DNA from: Oscillospiraceae bacterium
GTDB taxonomy: Bacteria; Bacillota; Clostridia; Oscillospirales; Oscillospiraceae
Assembly (NCBI GenBank): GCA_902775355.1
Contig: CACYLY010000004.1
Location: forward strand, 1 to 56,535
Direction: 5' to 3'
Length of the DNA: 56,535 nucleotides
A model generated the notes under the pieces. The model saw nothing but the letters and a program-made list of their open reading frames with translations, made no database searches and was not told where the DNA came from. Shown piece by piece: positions 35,216 to 43,407 of the stretch (position 1 is the first letter of the stretch; every line of letters begins with the position of its first letter). Position numbers and translations under genes: made by a program.

Positions 35216-36118
35216 ATGTCCGCCGCCCTGCACCAGATCGCCATCATCTTCATCGGCATCCTCGCGGGCTTTATCTGCCGCAAGGCCAAGGTGCTCACCG
35301 AGGAGGGCACCGCAACCATTTCGGGCATCGTTGTAAAGATCATCCTGCCCTTCTATCTGTTCAGCGCCATCCTGAAATCCGGCGACGGCGTCGATTCCCG
35401 GGGCGTGTTCCTGGCCCTCGGCCTCTCCTGCGGGATGTTTCTGATGAGCGGACTCGTCGCCCTGCTGGTCGTGCCGCTGCTGAAGGCGCCGAAGGACGAC
35501 CGGGGCGTCTATCTCTTCGAGACCATGTGCGGCAACGTCACCTACATCGGCATCCCGGTCTGCGCCGCCATCCTGGGCGGGAACGCCGCGTTCTACGCCT
35601 CGCTTCTGAACATTCCCTACAACCTGCTTTGCTTTTCCCTGGGCATCTGGCTGCTGGCCGGCAAGCTCCCGCTGAAAAAGATCCTGAACCCCGCCTTTCT
35701 GGCCGGCGTCGCCGCGGCGATCCTCTATCTGCTGCGCGTGCCGGTGCCGGCTGTGATCCTGGACGGCTGCTCCTTCATCGGGCAGGCCACCTCCCCCTGC
35801 GCCATGCTGGTGATCGGCTCGGTGCTGGGGAGCGTTCCCTTTCGGGAGATCTTCACCGAGTGGCGGGCCGTCCCCTATGTGGCTCTGCGGCTCGTGGGAC
35901 TCGGCGCGCTGACAGCACTGCTGCTCTCGTTCCTGCCGGTCGATCCGGTTCTCAAGGGCGTGCTGATCCTGATGGCCTCCATGCCCGCCGCCACCAACTC
36001 CACCATGCTCTGCACCATCTACGGAGGCAACCGGGCCCTCTCGGCCAAGCTGATTTTCCTGTCCACCGCCCTGTCCGTCGTGACGATCCCCCTCTGGGCG
36101 GCCCTGTATTTCGGATAA
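35216..36118 (+). CDS. AEC-family permease
   Basis: 300 residues with about ten membrane segments, auxin-efflux-carrier family. Bacterial members include malate and other carboxylate permeases. The ATG at 35216 follows AGGAGG; an in-frame upstream start would lie across the promoter. Divergent from the hydroxy-acid dehydrogenase operon, so a role in lactate, malate or similar acid transport is likely, but this is inference from position. Confidence 0.85.
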   Translation: MSAALHQIAIIFIGILAGFICRKAKVLTEEGTATISGIVVKIILPFYLFSAILKSGDGVDSRGVFLALGLSCGMFLMSGLVALLVVPLLKAPKDDRGVYLFETMCGNVTYIGIPVCAAILGGNAAFYASLLNIPYNLLCFSLGIWLLAGKLPLKKILNPAFLAGVAAAILYLLRVPVPAVILDGCSFIGQATSPCAMLVIGSVLGSVPFREIFTEWRAVPYVALRLVGLGALTALLLSFLPVDPVLKGVLILMASMPAATNSTMLCTIYGGNRALSAKLIFLSTALSVVTIPLWAALYFG

Positions 36119-36141
36119 GGCCAAAAAAGTGCCCGCAAATC

Positions 36142-36170
36142 TTGACTTGCGCGGCAATGCGTGGTATAAA
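36142..36170 (+). promoter_or_regulatory. Promoter of the SCIFF locus
   Basis: -35 TTGACT (36142-36147), 17-base spacer, -10 TATAAA (36165-36170). Leader of about 33 bases to the precursor ATG. Confidence 0.75.
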
Positions 36171-36209
36171 AAGAAGGAATCTGAAAAAACGCTTTTGGAG
36201 GATCAAAAC

Positions 36210-36356
36210 ATGGAACACATCGTCACCCTGAAGACCCGCAACCTGTGCGAGAGCGCTGCCAACGGCGGCTGCGGCGAGTGCCAGACCTCTTGCCAGTCTG
36301 CCTGCAAGACCAGCTGCGGTATCGCCAATCAGAAGTGCGAGAACACCGAGGAATAA
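36210..36356 (+). CDS. scfA: SCIFF ranthipeptide precursor
   Basis: 48 residues. The core CGECQTSCQSACKTSC (21-36) plus C43 gives the six cysteines of the SCIFF (six cysteines in forty-five residues) family. An additional cysteine, C13, lies in the leader part (RNLCES). In this family a radical SAM enzyme links cysteine sulfur to carbons of neighbouring residues, giving thioether rings. ATG at 36210 follows GGAGGA with seven-base spacing; the longer open frame is not used because it overlaps the promoter. The biological role of SCIFF peptides is not settled; a link to signalling has been proposed. Confidence 0.93.
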   Translation: MEHIVTLKTRNLCESAANGGCGECQTSCQSACKTSCGIANQKCENTEE

Positions 36357-36369
36357 TCGGGAAGAATTG

Positions 36370-36400
36370 AAATGCCGCCATGAAACATGGCGGCATTTTT
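36370..36400 (+). terminator. Terminator or attenuator between precursor and maturase
   Basis: A perfect 13-bp stem AAATGCCGCCATG (36370-36382) with CATGGCGGCATTT (36386-36398), AAA loop, running into TTTTT. It lies 14 bases after the precursor stop and 20 before the maturase ATG. Partial termination would give far more precursor than enzyme mRNA. Confidence 0.8.
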
Positions 36401-36420
36401 CATGAGAAGGAGTTAGACCC

Positions 36421-37794
36421 ATGATCCATCAATACAAGCTGGGCGGCTATAACATCGTGCTGGACATCTGCTCCGGCGCGGTCCACGCGGTGGACGAGCT
36501 GGCCTATGACTGCATCGCCCTCTTCGAAGAGAAGAGCCGGGAAGAGCTCGTCGCGGCCATGGAGAAAAAATATCCGGATCTGCCCGCCGGGGAGGTTGAA
36601 AGCTGCTGGGAGCAGATCGCCGCCCTCAAGGCCGCGGGCCAGCTCTTCACGCCGGACACCTACGCCCCCATGGCCGGCAAATTCAAGGAGAAGAGCGCCG
36701 GCGTCGTCAAGGCCCTGTGCCTGCACGTGGCCCACACCTGCAACCTGAACTGCTCCTACTGCTTTGCCAGTCAGGGCAAGTACCACGGGGAGCGGGCCAT
36801 CATGTCCTTTGAGGTGGGCAAGCGGGCCCTGGACTTCCTCATCGAGCACTCCGGCAGGCGGCGCAACCTGGAGGTGGACTTCTTCGGCGGCGAGCCTTTG
36901 ATGAACTGGCAGGTGGTCAAGGACCTGGTGGCCTACGCCCGCTCCATCGAGAAGGAGGCGGGCAAGAACTTCCGCTTCACCCTCACCACCAACGGCATGC
37001 TGATCGACGACGAGGTCATCGAGTTCTGCAACCGGGAGATGAGCAACGTGGTGCTCTCTTTGGACGGCCGCAAGGAGATCCACGACCGCTTCCGGGTGGA
37101 CTACGCCGGGAAGGGCAGCTGGGAGCGGATCGTGCCCAAGTTCCAGAAGCTGGTGGCCGCCCGGGGCGGCAAGAACTACTATATGCGCGGCACCTTCACC
37201 CATGCAAACCCCGATTTTGTCACGGACATCCGGCAGATGCTGGACCTGGGCTTCACCGAGCTGAGCATGGAGCCGGTGGTCTGCGCCCCCTCGGACCCCT
37301 CCGCTCTGACGCCGGAGGATATCGAGATCGTGAAGCAGCAGTACGAGGAGCTGGCGGAGCTCATGCGGCAGCGGGACCGGGAGGGCCGCCCCTTCACCTT
37401 CTATCACTACATGATCGACCTGGCCGCCGGCCCCTGCATCTACAAGCGCATCTCCGGCTGCGGCTCCGGCACGGAGTACATGGCGGTCACCCCCTGGGGC
37501 GACCTGTACCCCTGCCACCAGTTCGTGGGCGAGGAGCGCTTCAAGCTGGGCGATATCTGGCACGGGCTGAACAATCCCCAGGTCCAGGGCGAATTCGCCG
37601 CCTGCAACGTCTACGCCAAGCCGGAATGCGCGGACTGCTGGGCCAAGCTCTACTGCTCCGGCGGCTGCGCCGCCAACGCCTACCACGCCACCGGCGCCAT
37701 CACCGGGATCTACGAGGCGGGCTGCGAGCTCTTCCGCAAGCGCATGGAGTGCGCCATCATGCTGGCGGTGTCCCGGGCCGCGGAAGCCAGATGA
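36421..37794 (+). CDS. scfB: Radical SAM SCIFF maturase
   Basis: 457 residues. An N-terminal precursor-recognition region (RRE-like, 1-90) precedes the radical SAM motif C107-x3-C111-x2-C114 (CNLNCSYC) and the GGEPL motif. A C-terminal SPASM domain with many cysteines (CGSGTEYMAV, YPC, C-x-x-C and CSGGC) holds two further iron-sulfur clusters. It forms Cys thioether crosslinks in the SCIFF peptide. RBS AAGGAG. The stop overlaps the start of the next gene (ATGA). Confidence 0.95.
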   Translation: MIHQYKLGGYNIVLDICSGAVHAVDELAYDCIALFEEKSREELVAAMEKKYPDLPAGEVESCWEQIAALKAAGQLFTPDTYAPMAGKFKEKSAGVVKALCLHVAHTCNLNCSYCFASQGKYHGERAIMSFEVGKRALDFLIEHSGRRRNLEVDFFGGEPLMNWQVVKDLVAYARSIEKEAGKNFRFTLTTNGMLIDDEVIEFCNREMSNVVLSLDGRKEIHDRFRVDYAGKGSWERIVPKFQKLVAARGGKNYYMRGTFTHANPDFVTDIRQMLDLGFTELSMEPVVCAPSDPSALTPEDIEIVKQQYEELAELMRQRDREGRPFTFYHYMIDLAAGPCIYKRISGCGSGTEYMAVTPWGDLYPCHQFVGEERFKLGDIWHGLNNPQVQGEFAACNVYAKPECADCWAKLYCSGGCAANAYHATGAITGIYEAGCELFRKRMECAIMLAVSRAAEAR

Positions 37795-39128
37795 AGACCC
37801 CGATCTGCGATTTCGTCCGCGCCTACGCGGAAGCCGCCCCCATCCGGCTGCACATGCCGGGGCACAAGGGCCGGGCCGTTCTGGGTCCGGAGGCTCTGGA
37901 CATCACGGAGATCGACGGGGCGGACGTGCTGTACCGCGCCCGGGGCGTCATCCGCCAGAGCGAGGAAAACGCCGCCGCTCTCTTCGACAGCGCCCGGACC
38001 CTCTACTCCGCCGAGGGCTCGTCCCTCTGCATCCGGGCCATGCTGCAGCTGGCCCTGCTCAATGCTAAAATGCAGGGCAGGCCTCTGCGGATCGCCGCCG
38101 GGCGCAATGCCCACCGGGTCTTTTTAGAGGGCGCGGCCCTGCTGGATTGGGAGATCCGCTGGATCGGCTGCGGACAGGATCTGCTGTCCTGCACGCCGGA
38201 GCCTGCCGAGCTGGAGGCGCTGTTCGCCGATCCGGATACCGCCCCCGCCGCGGTGTACCTCACCAGCCCGGACTATCTGGGAAACACCCTGGATCTGCGG
38301 CCCTACGCGGAGCTCTGCCGTCGAAACGGCGCCCTGCTGCTGGTGGACAACGCCCACGGGGCCTATTTGAAGTTTCTCTCCCCCTCCCGGCACCCGCTGG
38401 ATCAGGGGGCGGACCTCTGCTGCGACTCGGCCCACAAGACCCTCCCGGTGCTCACCGGCGGGGCCTATCTGCATCTGTCCCGGTCCTGTCCGGCGGCGCT
38501 GCTGCCCATGGCGGAGCAGGCTCTGGCCCTCTTTGCCAGCACCAGCCCCTCCTGGCTGATCCTCCAGTCTCTGGACGCGGCCAATGCCCGGCTGAGCGGG
38601 GAGTACCCCGCCCGGATCGCCGAGGCCGCCCAAGGTCTGGCCGGGCTGAAAGCCGCCCTGCTTGCCGGGAGTTGGACCCTGGCCGGGCAGGAGCCTTTGA
38701 AGCTGACCCTCCGCCCCAAGGCCCGGGGCTATACCGGCGAGGCGCTGGCGGCGCTGCTGCGGGAGCGCGGCATCGTGGCCGAATTTGCCGACCCGGATCA
38801 TCTGGTGCTCATGGTCAGCGCCGGGACGGAGATGCGGGAGCTGGACGCCCTGCAAGACGCGCTACTGTCCCTCCCGGCCCTGCCGCCGATCCGGGACCTG
38901 CCCCCCGCCCTGCCCGCGCCCCGGCCGGTCCTCTCGCCCCGGGAAGCGCTGCTCTCCCCCTTTGAGACGGTCCCGGCGGAGAAAGCCCCGGGCCGGATCC
39001 TGGCCAGTCCCAGCGTGGGCTGTCCCCCCGCCGTGCCCATCGCCGTCTGCGGCGAGCGTCTGAGCGAGGAAGCCCTGGCCCTCTTCCGCTACTACGGCGT
39101 CGATGAGATCGACGTGATTCTTGAATAA
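37791..39128 (+). CDS. Orn/Lys/Arg decarboxylase-family PLP protein
   Basis: 445 residues, the short (Bacillus YaaO-like) form of this fold-type I PLP family. HMPGHKG (21-27) and the PLP lysine K216 in SAHKTL, with D186 and H189 in VDNAHG, are present. Translationally coupled to the maturase by a 4-nt overlap. It may decarboxylate arginine, lysine or ornithine for polyamine synthesis. A role in SCIFF processing has no sequence support beyond position. An upstream frame extension inside the maturase is not used. Confidence 0.85.
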   Translation: MKTPICDFVRAYAEAAPIRLHMPGHKGRAVLGPEALDITEIDGADVLYRARGVIRQSEENAAALFDSARTLYSAEGSSLCIRAMLQLALLNAKMQGRPLRIAAGRNAHRVFLEGAALLDWEIRWIGCGQDLLSCTPEPAELEALFADPDTAPAAVYLTSPDYLGNTLDLRPYAELCRRNGALLLVDNAHGAYLKFLSPSRHPLDQGADLCCDSAHKTLPVLTGGAYLHLSRSCPAALLPMAEQALALFASTSPSWLILQSLDAANARLSGEYPARIAEAAQGLAGLKAALLAGSWTLAGQEPLKLTLRPKARGYTGEALAALLRERGIVAEFADPDHLVLMVSAGTEMRELDALQDALLSLPALPPIRDLPPALPAPRPVLSPREALLSPFETVPAEKAPGRILASPSVGCPPAVPIAVCGERLSEEALALFRYYGVDEIDVILE

Positions 39129-39170
39129 AGGGAAGCCGCTGAAAGTTTTCACTTTCAACGGCTTCCCTTT
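39127..39170 (+). terminator. Terminator of the SCIFF operon
   Basis: AAAGGGAAGCCG...GAAAG (39127-39145) pairs with CTTTCAACGGCTTCCCTTT (39152-39170), one mismatch, followed by ATTTG. It is convergent with the RAYT remnant and works in both directions by symmetry. Confidence 0.75.
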
Positions 39171-39390
39171 ATTTGTAGGTTCACTCTGAATAATACCGAT
39201 CTTCTGTCCATCGGAGCGGGTTCGTATCAATATAATCCCAAATCTCACGATAATCCTTCTCGTTACGGATCACATGCTCGTAATAGGATCGCTGCCAAAT
39301 CTTCCGTTCCGGATCAAGCTGATGCTTTTTGCTGCTGTTCATTTTCAGATACCCGATCGTCTGAGCGAGGAGGGATCGTGCTGCGCGCTG

Positions 39391-39416
39391 CCGTAGGGGC
39401 GCTTCACGAAGCGCCC
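39391..39416. repeat. REP unit inside the transposase frame (1)
   Basis: CCGTAG foot followed by GCGCTTCACGAAGCGC. The same unit is found between genes at 30405-30430. It is read in frame as RALREAPLR by the transposase, in the opposite orientation to the second copy. Confidence 0.85.
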
Positions 39417-39561
39417 GATCCTCCTCGATCCGCAGTAAAAGATGGAGATGATTCGGCATAATGATGTACTTATCCACAAAAAGATTCGGAAAGCGATCCG
39501 GCAGGGCGTTAACGACATCATCTACGATTTGACCGATCTCTGTGAGACGCAGAGATTCCGC

Positions 39562-39587
39562 GGGCGCTTCATGAAGCGCCCCTACGG
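39562..39587. repeat. REP unit inside the transposase frame (2)
   Basis: GCGCTTCATGAAGCGC followed by CCTACGG, identical to the intergenic copy at 5512-5537. Read in frame as VGALHEAP by the transposase. Confidence 0.85.
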
Positions 39588-39749
39588 CGATAGACGAGAA
39601 GATACAGCGACGGTCGTGGGTGCATATCGTTACGAAGTATGCCCCCGGGCTCGAATAATCATAGTTTTCCAGCCGAACCGTCTTTCATTTTGGCAGATCT
39701 ATGTCCCAAGCCCCTGTTTTCTTTCCCATCTGCGGATTAGTTTTCAGGT

Positions 39750-40814
39750 CTACCGCGTCACGATCCGGACGATGTCGTTGTAGAGCACAAAGACCATCAG
39801 GCCCAGCAGCAGGACCATGCCCGCCAGGTGGATATAGCCCTCGTACTTGGGATCCAGCTTCTTCTTGGTGATGGCCTCGATGACGCAGGTCACCAGCAGC
39901 AGGAAGATCCGCCCGCCGTCCAGAGCGGGGATGGGCAGCAGGTTCATGATGGCCAGGTTCACCGCGATCAGGGCCGCCAGGAGCAGGATGTTCTCCAAAG
40001 CCTCGCCGAAGCTCTCTGCCTGTTCTCCGGTCTCCGCCATATAGTCCACGATGCCCACGGGACCCGCCAGTTCCTTCACCGCCACATTGCCGCCGATCAG
40101 GTCGCCCAGGCCCCTCCACACCATGCGGGAGAACTGCATCGTCGTGTCCCAGGTATGCTGGAGCTTTTTGCCGAAGGTGGCCCGCTCCAGCCCATTGCCC
40201 AGATACAGGCCGAAATACTCCTTGCCGGACTCGTCGTACACCTGGGGCGTCATGGTGAAGTCCTTCAGCACCACCTTGCGCTCGCCGCGGATTAGGACCA
40301 GGTCATAGCTGTCCCCGCCCAGGCTCAGATAGTAGCCCACGTCGTCGGTGTCGTAGATCCGGTGCCCGTCGATGGACCAGAACTGGTCGCCCGTCTGCAG
40401 CCCCTCCGGGGAAGCGTAGGGGCAGCCCTCCATAAAGCCGGTGAGCACCGGCACATAGAAGCCCCAGGCGCTGAGGTAGATGAAGAAGACCACCAGCAGG
40501 CCCAGGAGGAAATTCATGGCGGCCCCGGCGCAGAGGATGAGAATGCGCTTCCAGGGAGCCTGGTTGGTAAAGGCCCGGGGATCCTCGGAGGCGGAATCCT
40601 CCCCCGCCATGGCGCAGTAGCCGCCGATGGGGATGCAGCGCAGGGCGTAGAGGGTCTCCCCCTTCTGCTTTTTCCAGATGGCGGGACCCATGCCCACCGC
40701 GAATTCATCCACCCGCACGCCGCAGGCCTTGGCTGTGATAAAGTGGCCGAACTCGTGGCTGGCGATGAGGATGCCGAATACCAGGATGCCGATGAGAATG
40801 TAAACAACGATCAT
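39750..40814 (-). CDS. rseP: Site-2 protease (RseP family)
   Basis: 354 residues. The zinc motif HEFGH (20-24) is in the first membrane segment, a PDZ domain spans about 120-210, and LDGGR (near 306) is the second metal motif. Intramembrane metalloprotease that cleaves anti-sigma factors or leftover signal peptides. It is downstream of dxr with a 15-base gap, the usual clostridial order. Confidence 0.93.
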   Translation of the reverse strand: MIVVYILIGILVFGILIASHEFGHFITAKACGVRVDEFAVGMGPAIWKKQKGETLYALRCIPIGGYCAMAGEDSASEDPRAFTNQAPWKRILILCAGAAMNFLLGLLVVFFIYLSAWGFYVPVLTGFMEGCPYASPEGLQTGDQFWSIDGHRIYDTDDVGYYLSLGGDSYDLVLIRGERKVVLKDFTMTPQVYDESGKEYFGLYLGNGLERATFGKKLQHTWDTTMQFSRMVWRGLGDLIGGNVAVKELAGPVGIVDYMAETGEQAESFGEALENILLLAALIAVNLAIMNLLPIPALDGGRIFLLLVTCVIEAITKKKLDPKYEGYIHLAGMVLLLGLMVFVLYNDIVRIVTR

Positions 40815-40829
40815 ATTGGAGTCTCCGAT

Positions 40830-41972
40830 TTAAAAATTCTGTCTCACAAAGGCCCGCGCGGCCAGATCCGCCTCCAGGATCGTCTCCAGATCCGAGGCGG
40901 GGACCACGCCCACGCGCTCCACGGCCTCCGCCGCCGCGTCATAGATGCGGTTGTAGCCCAGCTCGTGCCGCAGGAACTTGTGCACCGCCACCTCGTTTGC
41001 GGCGCTCATCACGCAGGGGGCCGTGCCGCCCCGCCGGGCGCAGTCCATGGCCAGGCGCAGGCAGGGGAAATTCGTAAGATCCGGCTCCTCAAAGCTCAGA
41101 TCCCGCAGCTTCCAGAAGTCCAGGTGCTCAAACATCGAGGGCTTCCGCTCCGGCCAGGTCAGGGCCAGCTGGATGGGCAGGCCCATGTCCGGCACGCCCA
41201 GCTGGGCGATCACCGTGCCGTCCACCAGCTCCACCATGGAGTGGATCACGCTCTGGGGGTGGATCACCACCTGGATATCGTCGGGCGCGACGCCGAAGAG
41301 GTGCATGGCCTCCACGAACTCCAGGCCCTTGTTCATCAAGGTGGAGCTGTCCACGGAGATCTTGGCGCCCATGCTCCAGTTGGGATGGCGCACCGCCTGC
41401 TCCGGGGTGATGTCCTCCAGCTCCTCCCGCTTTTTCCCGCGGAAGGGGCCGCCGGAGCCGGTGAGCAGGATCTTCTGGAGCTCTCCCTTCCCCCGGCCCG
41501 TCAGGCACTGGAAGATGGCGGAGTGCTCCGAGTCCACCGGCACGATCTCCGCGCCCTTTTCTTTGGCCCGGGCCATCACCAGCTCCCCGGCGCATACCAG
41601 GGTCTCCTTGTTGGCCAGGGCGATGTGTTTTCTCTCGTCGATGGCCGCCAGAGTGGGCTTGAGCCCCACCGCGCCGGAGACGGCGGTGACCACGCAGTCG
41701 CTCTCGGACAGGGTCGCGGCCTCGATCAATCCCTCGATGCCGGAGCCCACGCGGATCTCCGTGTCCGCCACCGCGATTTTGAACAGCTTCGCGGCCTCCT
41801 CGTCGTAGACCGCGACGAAGGAGGGCTTAAAGAGCCGGGCCTGCTGCTCCAGCAGGTCGATCTTCCGGTTGGCGGTCAGGGCGGCCACCCGGATCCCCAG
41901 GTGCTCCGCCACCGCGGCGGTCTGCCGCCCGATGGAGCCGGTGCAGCCCAGGATGGAAATGGAACGTACCAT
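40830..41972 (-). CDS. dxr: 1-deoxy-D-xylulose 5-phosphate reductoisomerase
   Basis: 380 residues, full length. NADPH motif GCTGSIGRQT (9-18), metal and substrate motifs PVDSEHSAIFQ, GSGGPF, KISVDSSTLMNKGLE and the C-terminal SAANE. Second step of the MEP isoprenoid pathway. RBS AAGGAG. In related genomes it follows cdsA; here it follows a REP array and the alkD-like gene. Confidence 0.97.
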   Translation of the reverse strand: MVRSISILGCTGSIGRQTAAVAEHLGIRVAALTANRKIDLLEQQARLFKPSFVAVYDEEAAKLFKIAVADTEIRVGSGIEGLIEAATLSESDCVVTAVSGAVGLKPTLAAIDERKHIALANKETLVCAGELVMARAKEKGAEIVPVDSEHSAIFQCLTGRGKGELQKILLTGSGGPFRGKKREELEDITPEQAVRHPNWSMGAKISVDSSTLMNKGLEFVEAMHLFGVAPDDIQVVIHPQSVIHSMVELVDGTVIAQLGVPDMGLPIQLALTWPERKPSMFEHLDFWKLRDLSFEEPDLTNFPCLRLAMDCARRGGTAPCVMSAANEVAVHKFLRHELGYNRIYDAAAEAVERVGVVPASDLETILEADLAARAFVRQNF

Positions 41973-42043
41973 ACTTTACTCCTTTTTCACCCGAAAAATG
42001 TGAAAGAAACGAAAACTCTTGTCTGCTTGATTCGCGTCAGCAT

Positions 42044-42429
42044 CGTAGCGCCGAGCATCCCGACGCGCGGGAAGCGTGCGACGCTCCCAGCTCTGCTTGC
42101 CCGGCATGTCATCTTGAGCGAGCGAAGCGAGTCGAAAGATCTTGCCCCTCGTCAAGCTCGCCCTTATCCGGCCTGGAAGATCCTTCGACTGCGGCGCAAG
42201 CGCCTTCGCTCAGGATGACAGGGACGGACGTTCCTGCGCGGATCGGTGGGCTGTCGAGGGCGCCAGCCCCTACGGCGCAGGGACGGACGTTTGCGGATCG
42301 GCGGGAGGGGCAAGCCCCTCCCCTACGGCGGAGGACGGACATGGACGCGCGTAGGGAGCGATCCCTTGATCGCTCCGCGGATGATGCGCTGACGCGTGTT
42401 CGCGGGCGCGACCTGAAGCGCCCCTACGG
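42044..42429. repeat. Left copy of a composite direct repeat
   Basis: 386 bp, matching 43408-43772 in the same orientation. It contains a GTAG-GCCGAGC unit, the 114-bp MITE-like palindrome at 42107-42220, a GGGCTGTCGAGGGCGCCAGC unit missing from the right copy, a GGGAGGGG unit (42303-42328), a GTAGGGAGCGATC unit (42351-42376) and a GGGCGCGACCTGAAGCGCCC unit. The remainder of the gap to 42633 has two more REP units (42453-42475 and about 42511-42534). Confidence 0.8.
42107..42220. mobile_element. Palindromic MITE-like element, copy 2
   Basis: 114 bp with inverted ends TGTCATC and GATGACA, the same family as 3223-3324 and nearly identical to 43505-43618. No coding capacity. Confidence 0.7.
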
Positions 42430-42633
42430 CGCAGACGGGAACGGATGTGCGCGGGGGCAAGCCCCTCCCCTACGGGCGCGGGACAGAGCGTCGGCGCACT
42501 TCGGCGGGCCGCCGAGCAATGCTCGGCGCTACGGGCGCGGGACGGCGGGCATTGCTCGGCGTCGCCCAGCCCCTTGTACCTTGTCCGCCCGCGACGCAGG
42601 GGCGGATGAGACCCACCTGGCAGAGGAACATCA

Positions 42634-42661
42634 TTCCGAATTCCGAACTCCGAATTCCGAA
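42634..42661. repeat. Heptamer tandem repeat abutting alkD stop
   Basis: Four 7-base units TTCCGAA, TTCCGAA, CTCCGAA, TTCCGAA; the next base is the first of the TTA that is the alkD-like gene's stop codon on the minus strand. Confidence 0.8.
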
Positions 42662-43351
42662 TTACTCCCGTCCTCTTCTCAGTCCCCGCAGCAGCGTCTT
42701 TCTTTCCTCGCCGATGCGGTTGCTCTCCACCGCTTTCTGGATCGTCCTGTTGTGCGTCCAGGGATCCAGCCGCCGTTCCTTTATAAGGGGCAGGGTGCTG
42801 TCCCACTGCTTTGCCAGGGCCGTGGCGAAATACCAGGCCCGCATCATGTTTACATAATATTCTTCTGACTCGATTACGGAAACCATTTCCAGGTATTTCG
42901 GCTTGAAATCCCCGTCCAGGAAATGATTCATCAGCATCTTGATCCCGAAGCGGACGGTATAGGTCTCCCCGGAGGCAAGCCAGCTCTCCACATGCTTCAG
43001 CAGCGCCGCCCTGTGCTTGTTGAAGACGGTCGGGTTCATCTGGTCGCAAACCGCCCAGTTGTCCACAAAGGGCAGAAAGCGCTCCACCGCGGCCATGCAG
43101 GCCTCAAAATCCCGAAGCTGCTCCAGCAGGAAGGCGTGCAGGCAGTTCTCCTCATAATATGCGTGGGGCAGTTCGCCCAAAAACGCCTCCGCCTCCCCGC
43201 TCCCCCGCAGTTCCTTCGCCAGGGCCCGCAGGGCGGGGGTCCGCACCCCCAGGAACGTCCCGGCGGGAACGTTGGGGATCAGCTTCGCCGTAAAGGCGGC
43301 GAAGTCCGGCTCCGCCATGGCAATGAGACGGCTTTGTATCGTCGTGTTCAT
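42662..43351 (-). CDS. DNA alkylation repair protein (AlkD-like)
   Basis: 229 residues, HEAT-like repeat family that recognises or excises N3/N7-alkylated bases. Typical stretches are FLGVRTPALRALAKEL near 33-48, FVDNWAVCDQMNP near 94-106 and the W-D/R-x-N patterns in the C-terminal half. The start follows GAGAGGAT. It occupies the place where cdsA usually lies between uppS and dxr and is bracketed by direct repeats, so it may be an insertion. It has no operon link to its neighbours. Confidence 0.87.
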   Translation of the reverse strand: MNTTIQSRLIAMAEPDFAAFTAKLIPNVPAGTFLGVRTPALRALAKELRGSGEAEAFLGELPHAYYEENCLHAFLLEQLRDFEACMAAVERFLPFVDNWAVCDQMNPTVFNKHRAALLKHVESWLASGETYTVRFGIKMLMNHFLDGDFKPKYLEMVSVIESEEYYVNMMRAWYFATALAKQWDSTLPLIKERRLDPWTHNRTIQKAVESNRIGEERKTLLRGLRRGRE

Positions 43352-43407
43352 GTTATCCTCTCAGCATGTCGGCGCTGCTGTATGGCGATCCATGCCTGTG
43401 CTTGCCC

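Larger units (their letters stand above)
39181..39702 (-). pseudogene. RAYT (Y1) transposase remnant with two REP inserts
   Basis: The frame reads I/M-D-L-P-K-stop-KTVRLENYDYSSPGAYFVTICTHD and stays open to 39181. That is a complete REP-associated tyrosine transposase except that the first codon is ATA (39700-39702) and codon 6 is TGA (39685-39687). The HUH motif is HLH in MPNHLHLLL, and the catalytic tyrosine lies in WDYIDTNP. Two copies of the local REP palindrome lie in frame: 39562-39587 reads VGALHEAP and 39391-39416 reads RALREAPLR. No normal start codon precedes the GTG at 39477, so the gene is probably dead or yields a truncated protein without its N-terminus. Confidence 0.82.

Noticed and set aside
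39685-39702. Frameshift as the cause of RAYT inactivation
   Set aside because: The ATG in another frame at about 39688 suggested a frameshift, but the intact reading I-D-L-P-K-stop-K-T-V-R-L fits the family N-terminus without any indel. A start-codon change plus a nonsense change explains it better.
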